Under the pieces are notes generated by a model. The model was not told the origin of the DNA and did not search any database. It worked only from the letters and a program-made list of their open reading frames with translations. A DNA stretch of 64,000 nt from Lanius collurio (Eukaryota > Chordata > Aves > Passeriformes > Laniidae): positions 2,294,917 to 2,358,916 of the forward strand of contig JACBWW010000070.1 of the NCBI GenBank assembly GCA_020086605.1, written 5' to 3'. The translations under genes were made by a program, and so were the position numbers. Shown piece by piece: positions 12,288 to 23,749 of the stretch (its first letter is position 1; each line of letters begins with the position of its first letter).

Positions 12288-13712
12288 TAAAGGGATCACC
12301 TGACCAAGGAACACCCAGTGAGATTGCCAGTCAGCATTTATAAGGAACTGTGACAGGCTGCCCTCACATGGCAGGTGAAAAGCCACTGTGGTTTATTGTG
12401 ACAGTCTCAAGCAGATGCAGAACACTGCCTAGCCTCAGTGAACTAATATGGGTCTAGAGTAAGTGCACTTATCATATAATACAAACAAGCAAAACTAATG
12501 TTTGATTGCCTTCTTTCTATCTGTTGTTAGGTCAAGGTCTTCTTTCTTCTCAATTTTTCTGTCCTAAATCCACTACTTATGAGGTAAAACCAATTTCTTT
12601 TGTCCAGTCAGGAGTCTTGTCATGTCTGCCTCAGTATTGATCCTTATTTCTCCTGTCTTATGGTTTTGACATTTGTCACCTCAACTGCACTTTCTACCTA
12701 CATTTTTTTCTTTATTTGGTGATATTTGAAATAAGTGACTTTAGTCTATGTTAACACAGTGTTAGACTGAATACAAATCATGCTGAATTTTTCCAGGGAC
12801 AGCTATTCTTTCTAGACTTTTCTCTGACCATTTTTCAAAACCTGAAACCACACAAAGGCAAACCAGAAGGGTACAGTGGGTAACAGTCTATCTTCCATAG
12901 TGGAGAACAGAGAGAATGCAATTTTAGGGGTTGAAAGATAGTGTCTACATAACATTTAGGTATGTAAGAAGCAAGTGATTGGATTTCTGGGCAGATCGTG
13001 GCCCACGAAAAAGCTTTTGTTGTGAAGTAGGCAGTAAGACTGAAAAGAGGTAAACTAGTGAAATAAATTGTATGCATATGTATATACATATCTAAGTAAA
13101 ATCCAACAATTTCCAACCAGATAGGGAGACTGCTATAGGTTAACAAATGCAGATATCTACAGTATAGGAATCCTCATACAAGGCAGGTATCTAAGTTCCT
13201 ATTATAGTCAGCTGATACAGCTAACAAAGCATAAAAAGCAGTATCATCTGAATGCAGACACCAGAAGTGCCATTCAGGTGCTTTAATTATCTACCATCAT
13301 TTCAGAAGTCCTAGATTATTTTTGTGCCTTTAGTTGCTTAACATTTTTCACTAAATGCTTTATGAATGATAAAATAAACCAATATTTTTTAGCTTCAAAA
13401 AGCATTCTAGATATTCACAGTCAACAGTAGGCTATTTCTGCAAAGGCAGGTACAACCAGTTAATGGATAATAAAGCACATCTCCCCGGCAAGTGCTGGTG
13501 TCACATCTTTCTTTCTAGTTCAATGCTTCAATTTGATTAGTATTTTAGAGGTAGCTAAGGGTTAAAGATGGATTATGAGTAATAAATTATGTATATGGTG
13601 AGATTCTGTGCATTCTTTTGTTTCTTGGTTTTATATCTCTCTCCTTTGCTACAGTTGAAATTTGACCATTGGGCTTTATAAGGTTTCTCTTTTTTCCCTC
13701 CTCCCCCTCCTG

Positions 13713-13729
13713 TTTTTTTTTTTTTTTTT
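13713..13729. repeat. T17 homopolymer after a C/T-rich tract
   Basis: Seventeen T preceded by CCCTCCTCCCCCTCCTG, giving a pyrimidine-rich segment of roughly 45 bases. Confidence 0.85.
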
Positions 13730-14116
13730 CCTTAAACTTCCTTCATTTCTAAATAATGTAAGTATCCTGGCATGTACCATCTTTGACAAGTCAGAATGAT
13801 TATTTCTAGAGTACTGTCAGGTTCGATAAGCTTTCCATCTTGTGTTAAATCCTGTGTTGGAGTGCTTAATTCTAACGCAACCTTCCACAGTCTGACAGCA
13901 TGACACTAGGAATCGACTGATACATGCAGGAAGTACATCTGGAAATTGAATGATTCATTGAACTTTTAGAATATGTCTTTCTCTATAATTTTCAATATTT
14001 ATTAGCATAAGTCATGTTAAATAATAGTATAAGGTTTCATAGCATGCTAAGAATTTTTCAGGTACATGATAGATAAAGATATATGTATATGTCTGTCTGC
14101 CGGTATGTGTGTATCC

Positions 14117-14130
14117 ATATATATATATAT
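14117..14130. repeat. (AT)7 microsatellite
   Basis: Seven AT units within TCCATAT...ATTTAGG. Confidence 0.85.
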
Positions 14131-14261
14131 TTAGGTACATAAGCAGAGGCATAGCAAGATGTATGTATTAAAGAGATGCATATGCTTATAGTAAAATTAT
14201 TTTTTCAAATAGGTTCAGAATGGGTTTTACCATAAATGTTTTTCTGTTTATTTTTTTCTAA

Positions 14262-14346
14262 TATTATTGTTATTACTAATAATATTACTTATTTCATCAT
14301 CATAATCATGATTATCATGATAATTATGATTGTGATTATTACTACA
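14262..14346. repeat. Imperfect ATT/ATC trinucleotide block with palindromes
   Basis: AT-rich block built of ATT, ATC and ATG triplets. It contains two overlapping perfect palindromes, ATAATCATGATTAT (14302-14315) and ATTATCATGATAAT (14311-14324). Confidence 0.75.
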
Positions 14347-15291
14347 GTTTCCTTAGAGGCTTTCTATTTCTGTTGATGAGTTTTATTTTATAAATGCATT
14401 CACCTTTTTTTTCAGTATGTTTGTCATCTGCTGAAGGCCAATTTTATTGTGGTGTAGATACGGAAACGCATGTGGAATATCGCAGTACCTAGAAAGAAAA
14501 TTTGACCACAAACTTATGGAAATTCATGGCAAAAGTAGCAATTCACTTAACTCCACAGTTATGAATAAGTGAAAAGAAGCGACCATGTCTCAATACATTT
14601 TTTAATACTTTGCACCATTCTGCAACCTAATTAATGAATGATTTCTCAAGAAAAGTTTGAAAGATTTGAAGAAAGAGGGGAAAATTTACTGAGATTTTAA
14701 GAACTGATTTACAGCAAATGACTCAAGATGACCAAGTTTTTAAGCCTTAGAAGACTGACTGATTAAACCCCATTAATATCTAACATGAGAAAACATGAGA
14801 AAAATATTTCTAAGATTCAGTAGCAAGAAATAAATCTAGATAAATTTAGAATTTAGAATAGAACTAAAACACAGTTACTTAATAATTATAGTTTTTAATC
14901 ATCATTGGATGTGTAAGATTCTCTCTCACTTGAAGTCTTTAATCCAAGAAAGACAGGTTTTCACTGTAAACTCTGTGTTTCATTGGAAAGCTCTGAACTT
15001 TCTGGTGAAATTCCAGTGGGCTTGGTTGTAGAAGAAATCAGAATAGATTAAGACAATTATTCCTTCTGGTTCTTTGGGAATATTTTTAATCTCTCCTTGG
15101 GAAAGGAACATGGCATTGATATTCTGCTTTGCTGATGCCTCACCATGTACTCTTTGGCATGTCAGTACCAGAGAGTTAATAAGGTGAAAACTTAGGAGAA
15201 AAGAAAATTGAGACAAAAAAGGAGCAGGAAATTGTGTTGTATTTCATTGTAGATTTCCAGGAAACAAGACAATGAACTAAAATACATTTAA

Positions 15292-15320
15292 GAAAAAAAA
15301 AAAACAAAAAAAACAACAAC
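15292..15320. repeat. A-rich (CAAA/CAA) tract
   Basis: A run of about 12, then CAAAAAAAACAACAACAG. Simple low-complexity sequence. Confidence 0.8.
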
Positions 15321-16856
15321 AGTTGATTTCACCTATTTGTCTTGCCACAAAATAGATTAGGATGTTTTCTGTTGCTTGGTACAAAGATGAATGTATACGA
15401 TTACCTTGAAAGAATAAATTTTTACAGTTTTGCCTATGCTATTGTAATTCTTTTAGTCTTGAACAGTTTAAAAATTAATCCTCTTCCATATCCGCCCATC
15501 TATTGCTCATGCCTCAACCTTTATAAATTCCTAATTCTTCCATGGACAGTGAGAGATACCCTAGCAAATTTCCAGTCCTACCCTAGTTGTATTTCTAGTC
15601 GAGAATTCTGTAGGGCTCTGACTTGTAACTTTAAGAAATTGCTCTGTCAGACAGATGTTTCAATTAATATGATTATACATATATAGATAGAGGTGCCCTG
15701 TCTAGGAATACAGGACAGCATTTCTCACACTGAATGAGACTGAAATTTAAAAAGGAATGTTTTATGTCTCAAAGAAAAGTTAATTTCTTGCAACTAAGAA
15801 GTGCTTTAGGAATATTGCTGGTAAAATGCAAGCCTAAATCTAGCAGTTATTTTGCAAGTACAACATTTCTGCTGGTGAATATCCAAATGTTCGAGCAGAT
15901 AATGACACATGTATCTAAAATATTTTAAGTAATTTCTCCTATGTCACTCAATTTGTCCTGATCTTTTGATTTTTTTATCCTGCTATATGATATGTTATCA
16001 TATTTTACATGCTATTAACCTTCTGCTCAGCTGAAGGATAAAACTTGTAATTTTAAAGAAGTCCATACATTTTCTTGTTCCCCTTTCATAGAATATTAAT
16101 TGTTGTTATTTAAAGATATTTGAAAGAAATTCAGCATGGCTGATATTGCAAATTGCAGCATTTATAACATGGAAATTATCTTAGTAGTTAGATATTTTTC
16201 ATTAAAATTACAATCTATTATTTATACTACTAATAAATAGGTCTAATGAGTATACCTCCTTGTAAATTACAATTGCTTTATCTAATAAACGGTATGAGGA
16301 TTCTGAAAATTCTATTTTGAAATATCTAATTTTATTCAGAAGTGGGACACAAAAATCTCTGATTTAGGTTCCTAAATACTTATGCAGAATATCAGGCCAG
16401 CCAGGTACCTCAAAATGGAGTGTAGAAACCAACATTCAGGAAAGAAAGTATGGAAGCAGAGGTGTATCTCTTCCTAAGTTGTTGCCAACAGGATTGCGAC
16501 TTGGAACTGACAGTCTGGAACTGTTCTGGTGAAAGGGGACCAAAAGGCACATCTTTCCTCCTCTGAAAGTGAAAATAACCTGTATTAAATTCTGCTCACT
16601 GGGAAAATGTTCTAAGTTTTGATAAAAAGAAGCACTGATATCATCTTCATTTTGTCCAGTCTTGATGTGCAATTTGTAGATTTTGAATGACACTAGACTT
16701 TGATCTATCCAGGCTCATAAATCTGAGATGTGTACAGAGGTACAGCTTAAATAGTGAGGTAAGCATCAGTAATAAAAGGAAAGTAGTAATACAGGTTAAG
16801 TGACACTGAGTGAAAAGGACAGATGTCCAGGAACTAACAAATTTAGCCTTTGCTGT

Positions 16857-17298
16857 TGTGAGGAGCCAATTTGGTTTTGTTATGCCTCAACAGTGGCATG
16901 TGGAGGAGGAGTGCACATGTGCCATGTGCAGGTGGCAACTAGAAGGAGCCTCCTCTCTGGGGAGACTTCACGTGGCAACACCCCACACCAGGCAGGCAGT
17001 AGGGGACACTGTGGAGGGGCATATCCCATCAGGTCACAAATAGGTCTCTGCCAATGGATGGCAAAGAAAGGTTGGACTGGACCAATGGGTTCCCTGTCCT
17101 CAGGTAGATTTTGGGAGGGGCCGAGGGGTATCAAAACCGACTGTGTCAGGGCTTGCCACTGCTCCTATAGCCGTCTTTCAGTCAGGCAACTCCTTTTCCT
17201 TCTCCCTTTGTTATCAATAAATGGTTTTAAGATAAAATGTTTTCCTCATTTGGCTTCATTCTGTTCCCAACCATCCATTTCTAAAAGAACTCCTCACA
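16857..17298 (+). mobile_element. Solo LTR of an endogenous retrovirus, probably ERVL-type
   Basis: A 442-bp GC-richer block in AT-rich surroundings. Its ends are TGTGAGGAG and CTCCTCACA, a perfect 9-bp inverted pair with the canonical TG...CA termini. Inside are a TATA-like GTATCAAAACC at about 17128 and an AATAAA at 17216-17221, spaced as expected for the U3-R-U5 order on the + strand. The flanks are GCTGT (16852-16856) and GCTCC (17299-17303), which agree at 3 of 5 positions; a 5-bp target duplication is usual for ERVL-type elements, so this may be a decayed one. No retroviral genes are seen next to it, so it is called a solo LTR. The 170-codon frame at 16800-17312 lies largely within the LTR and is not considered a gene. 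Confidence 0.75.
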
Positions 17299-20200
17299 GC
17301 TCCTCCCAGTGAAATGAGACAGATATCTGCTGAATTCCCACTCCAAGGACTTTGGTTGCTTGTTGCCTCTAACATATATTATGTTTTCACCTTTTATGGG
17401 TATCAGTCATTTTGTTTCTTTGAATTGGCAATTAATTTTGAAAAACACAAACTACCGCTCAATAATAAAGACAGTAATAGTATATTTTAAAGTACTGCAT
17501 ATATTAGAAACTAATTGCATGCAGGATATCACTAACCACAGTTAATTGCCATTGAAGAATGTAGATTGCCATTTTGCTGTTTGCATAATGAAAGTTTAAA
17601 CTCCTTGAATTCCCTTTGTTCTTTGTAACCATGATTTGATATTTATAATATTTTAAGATATCATGCTTTTTTTTCATGGCATTTAAATGCTTAAGGGGAA
17701 AACCCCTTGAACCTCAATATTCCAATTTAGAGACTGTAGTTTTTAATGAGAGTTTTTCTGTGTGATTCTTTAGGCATTTCTTGTTCATTATCTCATCTGT
17801 GACCTTCAAACATTCTGGGAGGAGATATAGAGATGATATGATTTCTACTTTTACCATGTTTTTCTTATGTACATGGAGGTCTCTAAATGGAGATAAGGAG
17901 GACAGGAAAGAAATGCCATCAGTAGAGTATTTGTTTCTCTCACCATATCATCCCACTGACCCCCTCCCCTGCTGCCTTCCTGTGCTCTGCCCTCTGCAAT
18001 AGCTGTTTTTAAAAGACTAGATTCTAATTTCTCTCTGTGTCTCATATCTTGCATCTGGATAGGATATGAGGATCTTGTCAGAGAAATGGATTAGAAAGGA
18101 TGGACAACGTAAAATGATAGGCAGCGATGACCTTTCACTAGTGATTGCTGCACAGGGTTTTACTAGACAGTGATAAGACTGGGCTGAAGGAAGTTCTGCA
18201 GGTTATTTGGAGAACATGCTCACCAATGGCTAGTGCATTAGCTGCGAACACTAATTAGCTTAAGCAAATACCAGAAAGAGAACGAGAAAATACGTGACTA
18301 GAATGATTGCGGATATCTTCCCATAAAAAAAAAAAAGCCAGATGAAAAACTTATAGAGCAAACAAATGCTAATCCTTAGCTAGGGAATGAGAGAATGGAA
18401 AAAGAAGAAATTTTTTTTCTGGAAATATAAAGATATTCCCCCCTTTCTTTTTATCTAGTAAAGGCATGAGCATGAATGCATGTAAATTTGTACCATGTCA
18501 TTATAGCAAACACTCTTTATCATTGACCTCAGAGAGATAAGATGCCTATCAAGGAAACATTTGGTAAATCCATTTCTATCAAAGGCATAAGGTATTCTGC
18601 CTATGTTGAAAAAAATCCATTGAAGATATTGTGACAGATAAACAGCAAGATCTATGTACTTTAAGTTCACATTGGCCAAGAGTCTGAGAGTATCAATGGT
18701 CTTATCCATGGGAATATTATAAACACCCTTCTTCAGACAGATATCTATGCATGTAGCAAAGATCAGCAGAGTACCCATCTGTTCTTATCTTTGTAATTTG
18801 TTTAACAAAAAAAGTACAGTGATCATATCTATTCAAGGGGAGCAACGCAAACATTCTGATAACAGATTACTTTTACTAGACTATTCACAAGGAAAAAATT
18901 ATGCCTTAAAAATATACTCTTGAAAATAGGGATGTATGTATTTCCTCCAATATCACCAATATCAGTAAGCAAGCTTTGAAAATGTATGTATGAATTGCAG
19001 TTTCCTACAATTCTTATAGATAATTTTACCTCAGATATTGAGGAATAAGAGTAAGTCAATTCCAGATTTTTGAAAGGTAAGACATACAAGGATTTGTGGC
19101 ACTAACACTTCTAAGTATTTTGTTCTCAGACACACAGCTCAGAAAAACAAAGGCACATCTTCATTATTTTCAGTAATGAAGGAAGAATCCGTTGCACTTA
19201 TTAGAATCTTTAATTATTCATGGAATTTGAGATGAGTCAGAAAGGTATCCATTTTGTTATTTAATAACTTAAATGATTAAAGTTTCATTGTATCATTGAT
19301 CAATAGAAACAGTAGTGCAGAAAGCCTGAAGATCTATTCTGTTAGATAGTAGGCAGCTCCTGCAAGATGTTTGAGAAATATCTTTATCTTTCAAATTTGA
19401 AAAGCTGCCATCTGGAGCTGTACTCCCACTTTTTGCTGAGCAGCAGTCTCTTGGCTAAGAAGCAAAGTCATACATTCTTTTTGGGATAGCTTATTTATGT
19501 ACTCTTGAGCTTTCCGTCACCAAGTAATTTTCAGTGCAAGTCAGTCTTCCAAAAATGGGGATTTGCAGAGGCAAATCTCCACAGAGATTGGAGGGCTTTT
19601 CATGTGGAATGGTCTAGGTATATCACCTCTGCATAGGCAGTTAATCCACCATCTTTTCTTTGTCAGAGTTTTTGATGATATTTCATATAAACTGATAAAA
19701 ATTAAACTGAATGGAACTGAAGTCATAGTCTATTGTGGTAATTGGTGCAATACAGTTGAGATTTGAGATAGGCTGGACATGCAGTGCAAGCAGTCACTGC
19801 TTTCTAGTTGTCTATGCATGTGACATTGCTGAAATACACACTTTTCAAAAAAGCTTTTGTAGAGGCAACATACTGGCAAAACACTTCTTTTCAGCCAGCG
19901 GATAAAGTAATATACAAATAACAAATCTTCAGCTTGGCAGATCTAATTAGCATTCTAAGATAAAGCACTAAAATCTTTTTAATGTCAGTGAGTTTGGGGA
20001 GTTTATAGGGGGCTTGTGTTTTTCATCTTATTTTCCTTGAATACTCCTTTTTGTGATATGTGCCTAAGTCTGGAAATAAACAAATCATTGCTGTAGCCCT
20101 GGCATTAATAAAATCGTATACATCTGACAATATGGAGTAGTAGATATTTTGGAAGCAAAAAGGAATGTTTACTGTGTTTGTGCCAGAAAAAGATGTTTAG

Positions 20201-22078
20201 CCTACAGCTATTTCATGGCAGTATTAGTGTCCAAGATCTGAAAGCAATGAAATAGATTTAGCTTGCTTGTAGACTTTTGTTATTTTTGCATGGAAAATAT
20301 CAGCAGAAAGAAAGTCTGAAAAGTTCCTTTATACAAACAGTCATTGCATTTCAGGAATAACAAGAACCATAATTATTCACTCTATAACTGCAGATAAACT
20401 CCTGTAAACTTACTTTCCACCACTGCTCCTCCTTCCTATTGCTGTTCTTTTTTCTCTAGGTAACTGTGATGCAGTAGAATTCAGCAGAGTACAAGCTCGA
20501 CTGATATCTATCTCAATTGATTAACTGTCTAGTAGATTTGATTTTCAGAATAGATACCCAAGAGAGCTCCAATTCATTACTGGTTGTCCACATGTGATTA
20601 GAAACTGTGGGAGGTCTAACCCCCTCTTTTAATTGATCCAATTTCATATTCCTCATGGTCATTAAGTGTGTTAATAGTAACTTAGCACCTGCATTAAGAA
20701 ATCAACTTAACAACATCCTATAAATGACTTTAAGTCAGCAGGTGCCAAATTTAGAGGGAAAAAAATGACATGATTTTTGCTCTAATGTTACCGCAGGAGG
20801 CATATGAAGTAATAAAATGTTGCAGTTGTTTAATCCATCATGATCAAGCAGTCATCATTTGATGATAACATGATTGTTATATTATTACTATCCTTTGTTA
20901 CTTGATTGCCCCTTCTTTGCTCAAGGGTATCATTCCTTTTTTGATGTTAATAACTACATTAATTTATGCTACCCTGTAAGGAAGTAAGACTTTCCACTTT
21001 CTTCACTATAATGATATCATAAGATTGAAGATAGCAAGCTGTTTTAGTTATAGGTTATACCAGAAACACTCACAGATTCTTTATTATTGTGCTGTGTTTA
21101 CACAGACATTGTAATTGAGATATCTGTTTGTAAATCATATGAAAGGAAGCTCTCACTTTAAGAGCATGCTACTTCTAATGTTATTTTGGTTCCAGCAGGA
21201 TTGGCATTACTTTAAATAAATTCTGACAGAGAATTCAAGACAGAGTTTGGGAGTGATTACAGCAAATATTCAATTGCTATATTAGTTTTTAATGAAGGAT
21301 GTAAGAGTTAAACTTTTCATTGAAAGACATTGTCCAATTATTTCTTAGTTTCTTCCCCAAAATACATGTGCAAGATGACTGCATAAATAAATACCGTAAA
21401 TAAAAATTCTTAGAATTGTACCTCTTCACATGCCCAAATTTGTCCCATTCTGAGCAGCCATATGCCTAAACTCTGTTGGTTTCCAGAAAATATCTGGAGA
21501 AATGTCTGTGCTCCCTGAAGTGTTCAGTCTGTGAAGCACTTTGACAATGGCACATTTAACATGCACCTATTGGATTAGGTTGTCACACAAAATGGAGTTA
21601 CTCTAGGCTTTGTTACTGCGCAACAGTGTAATTGGCAATAATTTCTCAAAATATCTGAGAAATCAGAGCATTCTAAGAATGAAAGGGAATCAGATCTGTT
21701 GTAAGCTGTGACAATGGGTACCCCATACAGTTAAAAGATAGAAGGAAATACCAGAATAACAACTGTTCCTTGCAATTGGTTAGCATTTAAGAAAAAATTA
21801 AGTAGGAGAATATGAAAGACATTGGTAAGGGGAAGAAAGGAGTAGAGAAGGTGAGATGGAAAGAGTAGGGTATAAGGTGGTGGCTGGCAGGATAATAGAG
21901 GAACATCAACCTCTCAAAAAATGAATGTAGCTTCTAATATTCATAAAGTTACAGAAAGCCAACCTCATTGGCTTCTGGACCAACAAAAATATACAAATAT
22001 AGTAAGTATAAACTTTAGGCTAAATGGTTTTGAGAAAAGAAAAGATTGTGCCCTAAGTGGTAGGAGGACAAAGAGACC

Positions 22079-22267
22079 TGTGGCAACAGACAGGTGACTG
22101 GATACTCAGAGGCACAGTAGGAGCTGATGATCCAAAACTTTGCACACTTGGACTGGAGGAATATAAAATCCCTGGGTTTCCTTTATTCAGAGTCCTTTTC
22201 CAGAGGCACCCAACTCTGGCTGTTACTGTTATTTAGCCATTGCACCAGGACTAAATTATTTTAAACA
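22079..22267 (+). mobile_element. Possible decayed LTR fragment
   Basis: Begins TGTGGCAACAGACAGG and includes a good TATA-type box (GAATATAAAATCCC, about 22160) followed by TTTCCTTTATTCAGAGTCC, an arrangement seen in LTR promoters, and ends ...TTTTAAACA. No target duplication or paired LTR is seen and the boundaries are guesses. It could also be an unrelated promoter-like sequence. Confidence 0.3.
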
Positions 22268-23119
22268 CTGAGATGCCTGAGATTTAGCTATGGGAAACTT
22301 AGGGTGGAGATGGTAAGGACTGTGAGAATGGGGTGTCTGGGGAGTTAAGAGGAGCACTTGTTATTTCACTGGAGAAAAGCCTGCTATGAAGTGGCTGCAG
22401 TTCCATTCAAGTTGTGGTTGTGACTGCCAGAGTGGCTCCTGGACAGTCAAATGGGAAAGTTTCCTTAACAAGGGGATTTATAGCAAGATGAAGACAAGCA
22501 TATCTGAGAAAATAATTGGGATGCTGATTGCTATCAGTTCCTAGTTCTTAGATGAATAAGGAACTTTACTGACAGAGTACACCTCTTTCCTCCTTCCCTA
22601 GCAAGCAGCAAGCATTTGGCTTGGTTATGAAGGCAGGTTGCTTTCTACTACCCTGAAATGGTGGGGAAGAGGTTTGTTCCTACAGGTGAGCTCTGCGCTT
22701 ACCTCAGAAGTGTTAGCTGAGACACAGTATTAAGTGATGCTACTTGAGACAAACCAAGTTTGTGTCCCTCAGAGAGGAGAAGAGAGCTCTTTGGGTGTTG
22801 AGCCAGAAACTGTGTTCTTTTGCTTTACAGTAACATGCTCCTGTGATTCATCCTCTGCTAATTAATTTCTCAGGATTCAGAACTCTTTAGGTGATTTGCT
22901 TTTCCAGACTAAATCTGGTGATTGGATCAAAAAAGAATAATTAATAAACTTGAGTTTCCTATAAATATTTACATATATGTTTATACACATATTCTTATGT
23001 ATTTGTATCAGATTTGTTTAACTAGCTCAGCTGAACTAACAGATTTTCATGACTGGCATAATGGTGTGTAATCAGCAAGTTTCTGTGTTAAAGCTCCGAG
23101 CTCAAATTTAATATGAAAG

Positions 23120-23125
23120 GAAAAT
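23120..23125. repeat. Target-site duplication, left copy (GAAAAT)
   Basis: GAAAAT immediately before the LTR; the identical hexamer follows it at 23744-23749. A 6-bp duplication is typical of class II (ERVK/alpha-beta-like) retroviral integration. Confidence 0.85.
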
Positions 23126-23743
23126 TGTCGCTGGCCGGGCGCTGCGACTTTGCTGTGCCAGAGCACGGAGTGCAGCGACCTTCCTAAAAGCGTCTCCTTA
23201 GCGAAGCCGCTCGGCAGGACCAGCACACACTCACACACGCAGGCACAGCTCCAGTAAAATCGGTCGATGGCAAAGAGGCAGGAAGGGTCCCTGTAAGGGG
23301 TTCCACAGGAGAGGTTTATTGCACTCATACCACGAAGGGATCCAGGGAGGAAGACCAAGAACAACAGAGAGTCTGGGTTTAAGTACAGGAGCAGATCGAG
23401 CATCAGGAACCAATGATCTGAGGGCACAGGGGCGGTGCACAGGCAGGACTGGGGAATGGGAACCAGTAGGGAAACTCTGGGGGAGCGGTGATGGGGCAAG
23501 GGCCAATGGGGGAACCTGGAGTAGAAAACCTCCTAGGGCATAGGTCATATTAAGTAACAAAGGGGTGGAGAGGTCAATGGTCAACCAGGGAAGCAGAACT
23601 GGGGTAGATTACCATAACAGAACAATGCATCCTGGGGGAAGCATTTTCTGTCACCCTAACCTAGGGAGGAATCTCTGGTACAAAGGACAGTCCGACCAGT
23701 GGTCTCTTTATGTTCCTTTATCATAGGGTCACTGGCTACCACA
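23126..23743 (-). mobile_element. Solo LTR, class II-like endogenous retrovirus, apparently young
   Basis: A 618-bp GC- and CpG-rich block, very unlike its surroundings. Read on the minus strand it starts TGTGGTAGCC and ends CCAGCGACA, and it is bounded by a perfect 6-bp duplication GAAAAT. On the minus strand a TATA-like GTACTTAAAC (23377-23386) is followed about 60 bases later by AATAAA (23315-23320), giving U3, R and U5 in order; U5 holds most of the CpG sites (23126-23240). Six-base duplications are typical of class II avian elements. No internal retroviral sequence or second LTR lies beside it, so it is probably the product of LTR-LTR recombination. The 150- and 117-codon minus-strand frames here lie in the LTR and are not considered genes. 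The intact duplication and many surviving CpG sites suggest recent insertion. Confidence 0.9.
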
Positions 23744-23749
23744 GAAAAT
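23744..23749. repeat. Target-site duplication, right copy (GAAAAT)
   Basis: Identical to 23120-23125 on the other side of the solo LTR. Confidence 0.85.

Larger units (their letters stand above)
12288..16856. other. Non-coding AT-rich stretch with simple repeats
   Basis: No recognisable gene. Contains T17 (13713-13729), a short AT dinucleotide repeat, an AT-rich block with overlapping palindromes around 14.3 kb and an A-rich tract at 15.29 kb. An open frame of 114 codons at 15342-15686 has no recognisable domain. Confidence 0.55.
17299..23125. other. Long non-coding stretch
   Basis: No recognised gene. A minus-strand open frame of 107 codons (18455-18778), a hairpin at 19556-19581 and a possible decayed LTR at 22.1-22.3 kb are discussed separately. 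20570-20760 has higher complexity than its surroundings and could be conserved non-coding sequence, but nothing in the sequence alone proves it. Confidence 0.55.

Noticed and set aside
11957..12343. 128-codon + strand frame
   Set aside because: It runs through the pentanucleotide array and the 23-bp duplication; the repeated residues follow from these repeats.
15342..15686. 114-codon + strand frame with hydrophobic segments
   Set aside because: No recognisable domain and no supporting transcript signals; hydrophobic residues are expected from T-rich codons.
16800..17312. 170-codon + strand frame and overlapping frames on both strands
   Set aside because: They coincide with the LTR at 16857-17298, whose GC-richer composition lowers stop codon frequency.
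23047..23584. 150- and 117-codon minus-strand frames
   Set aside because: Both lie in the solo LTR or its immediate flank and reflect its GC-rich composition; no protein family is recognisable.
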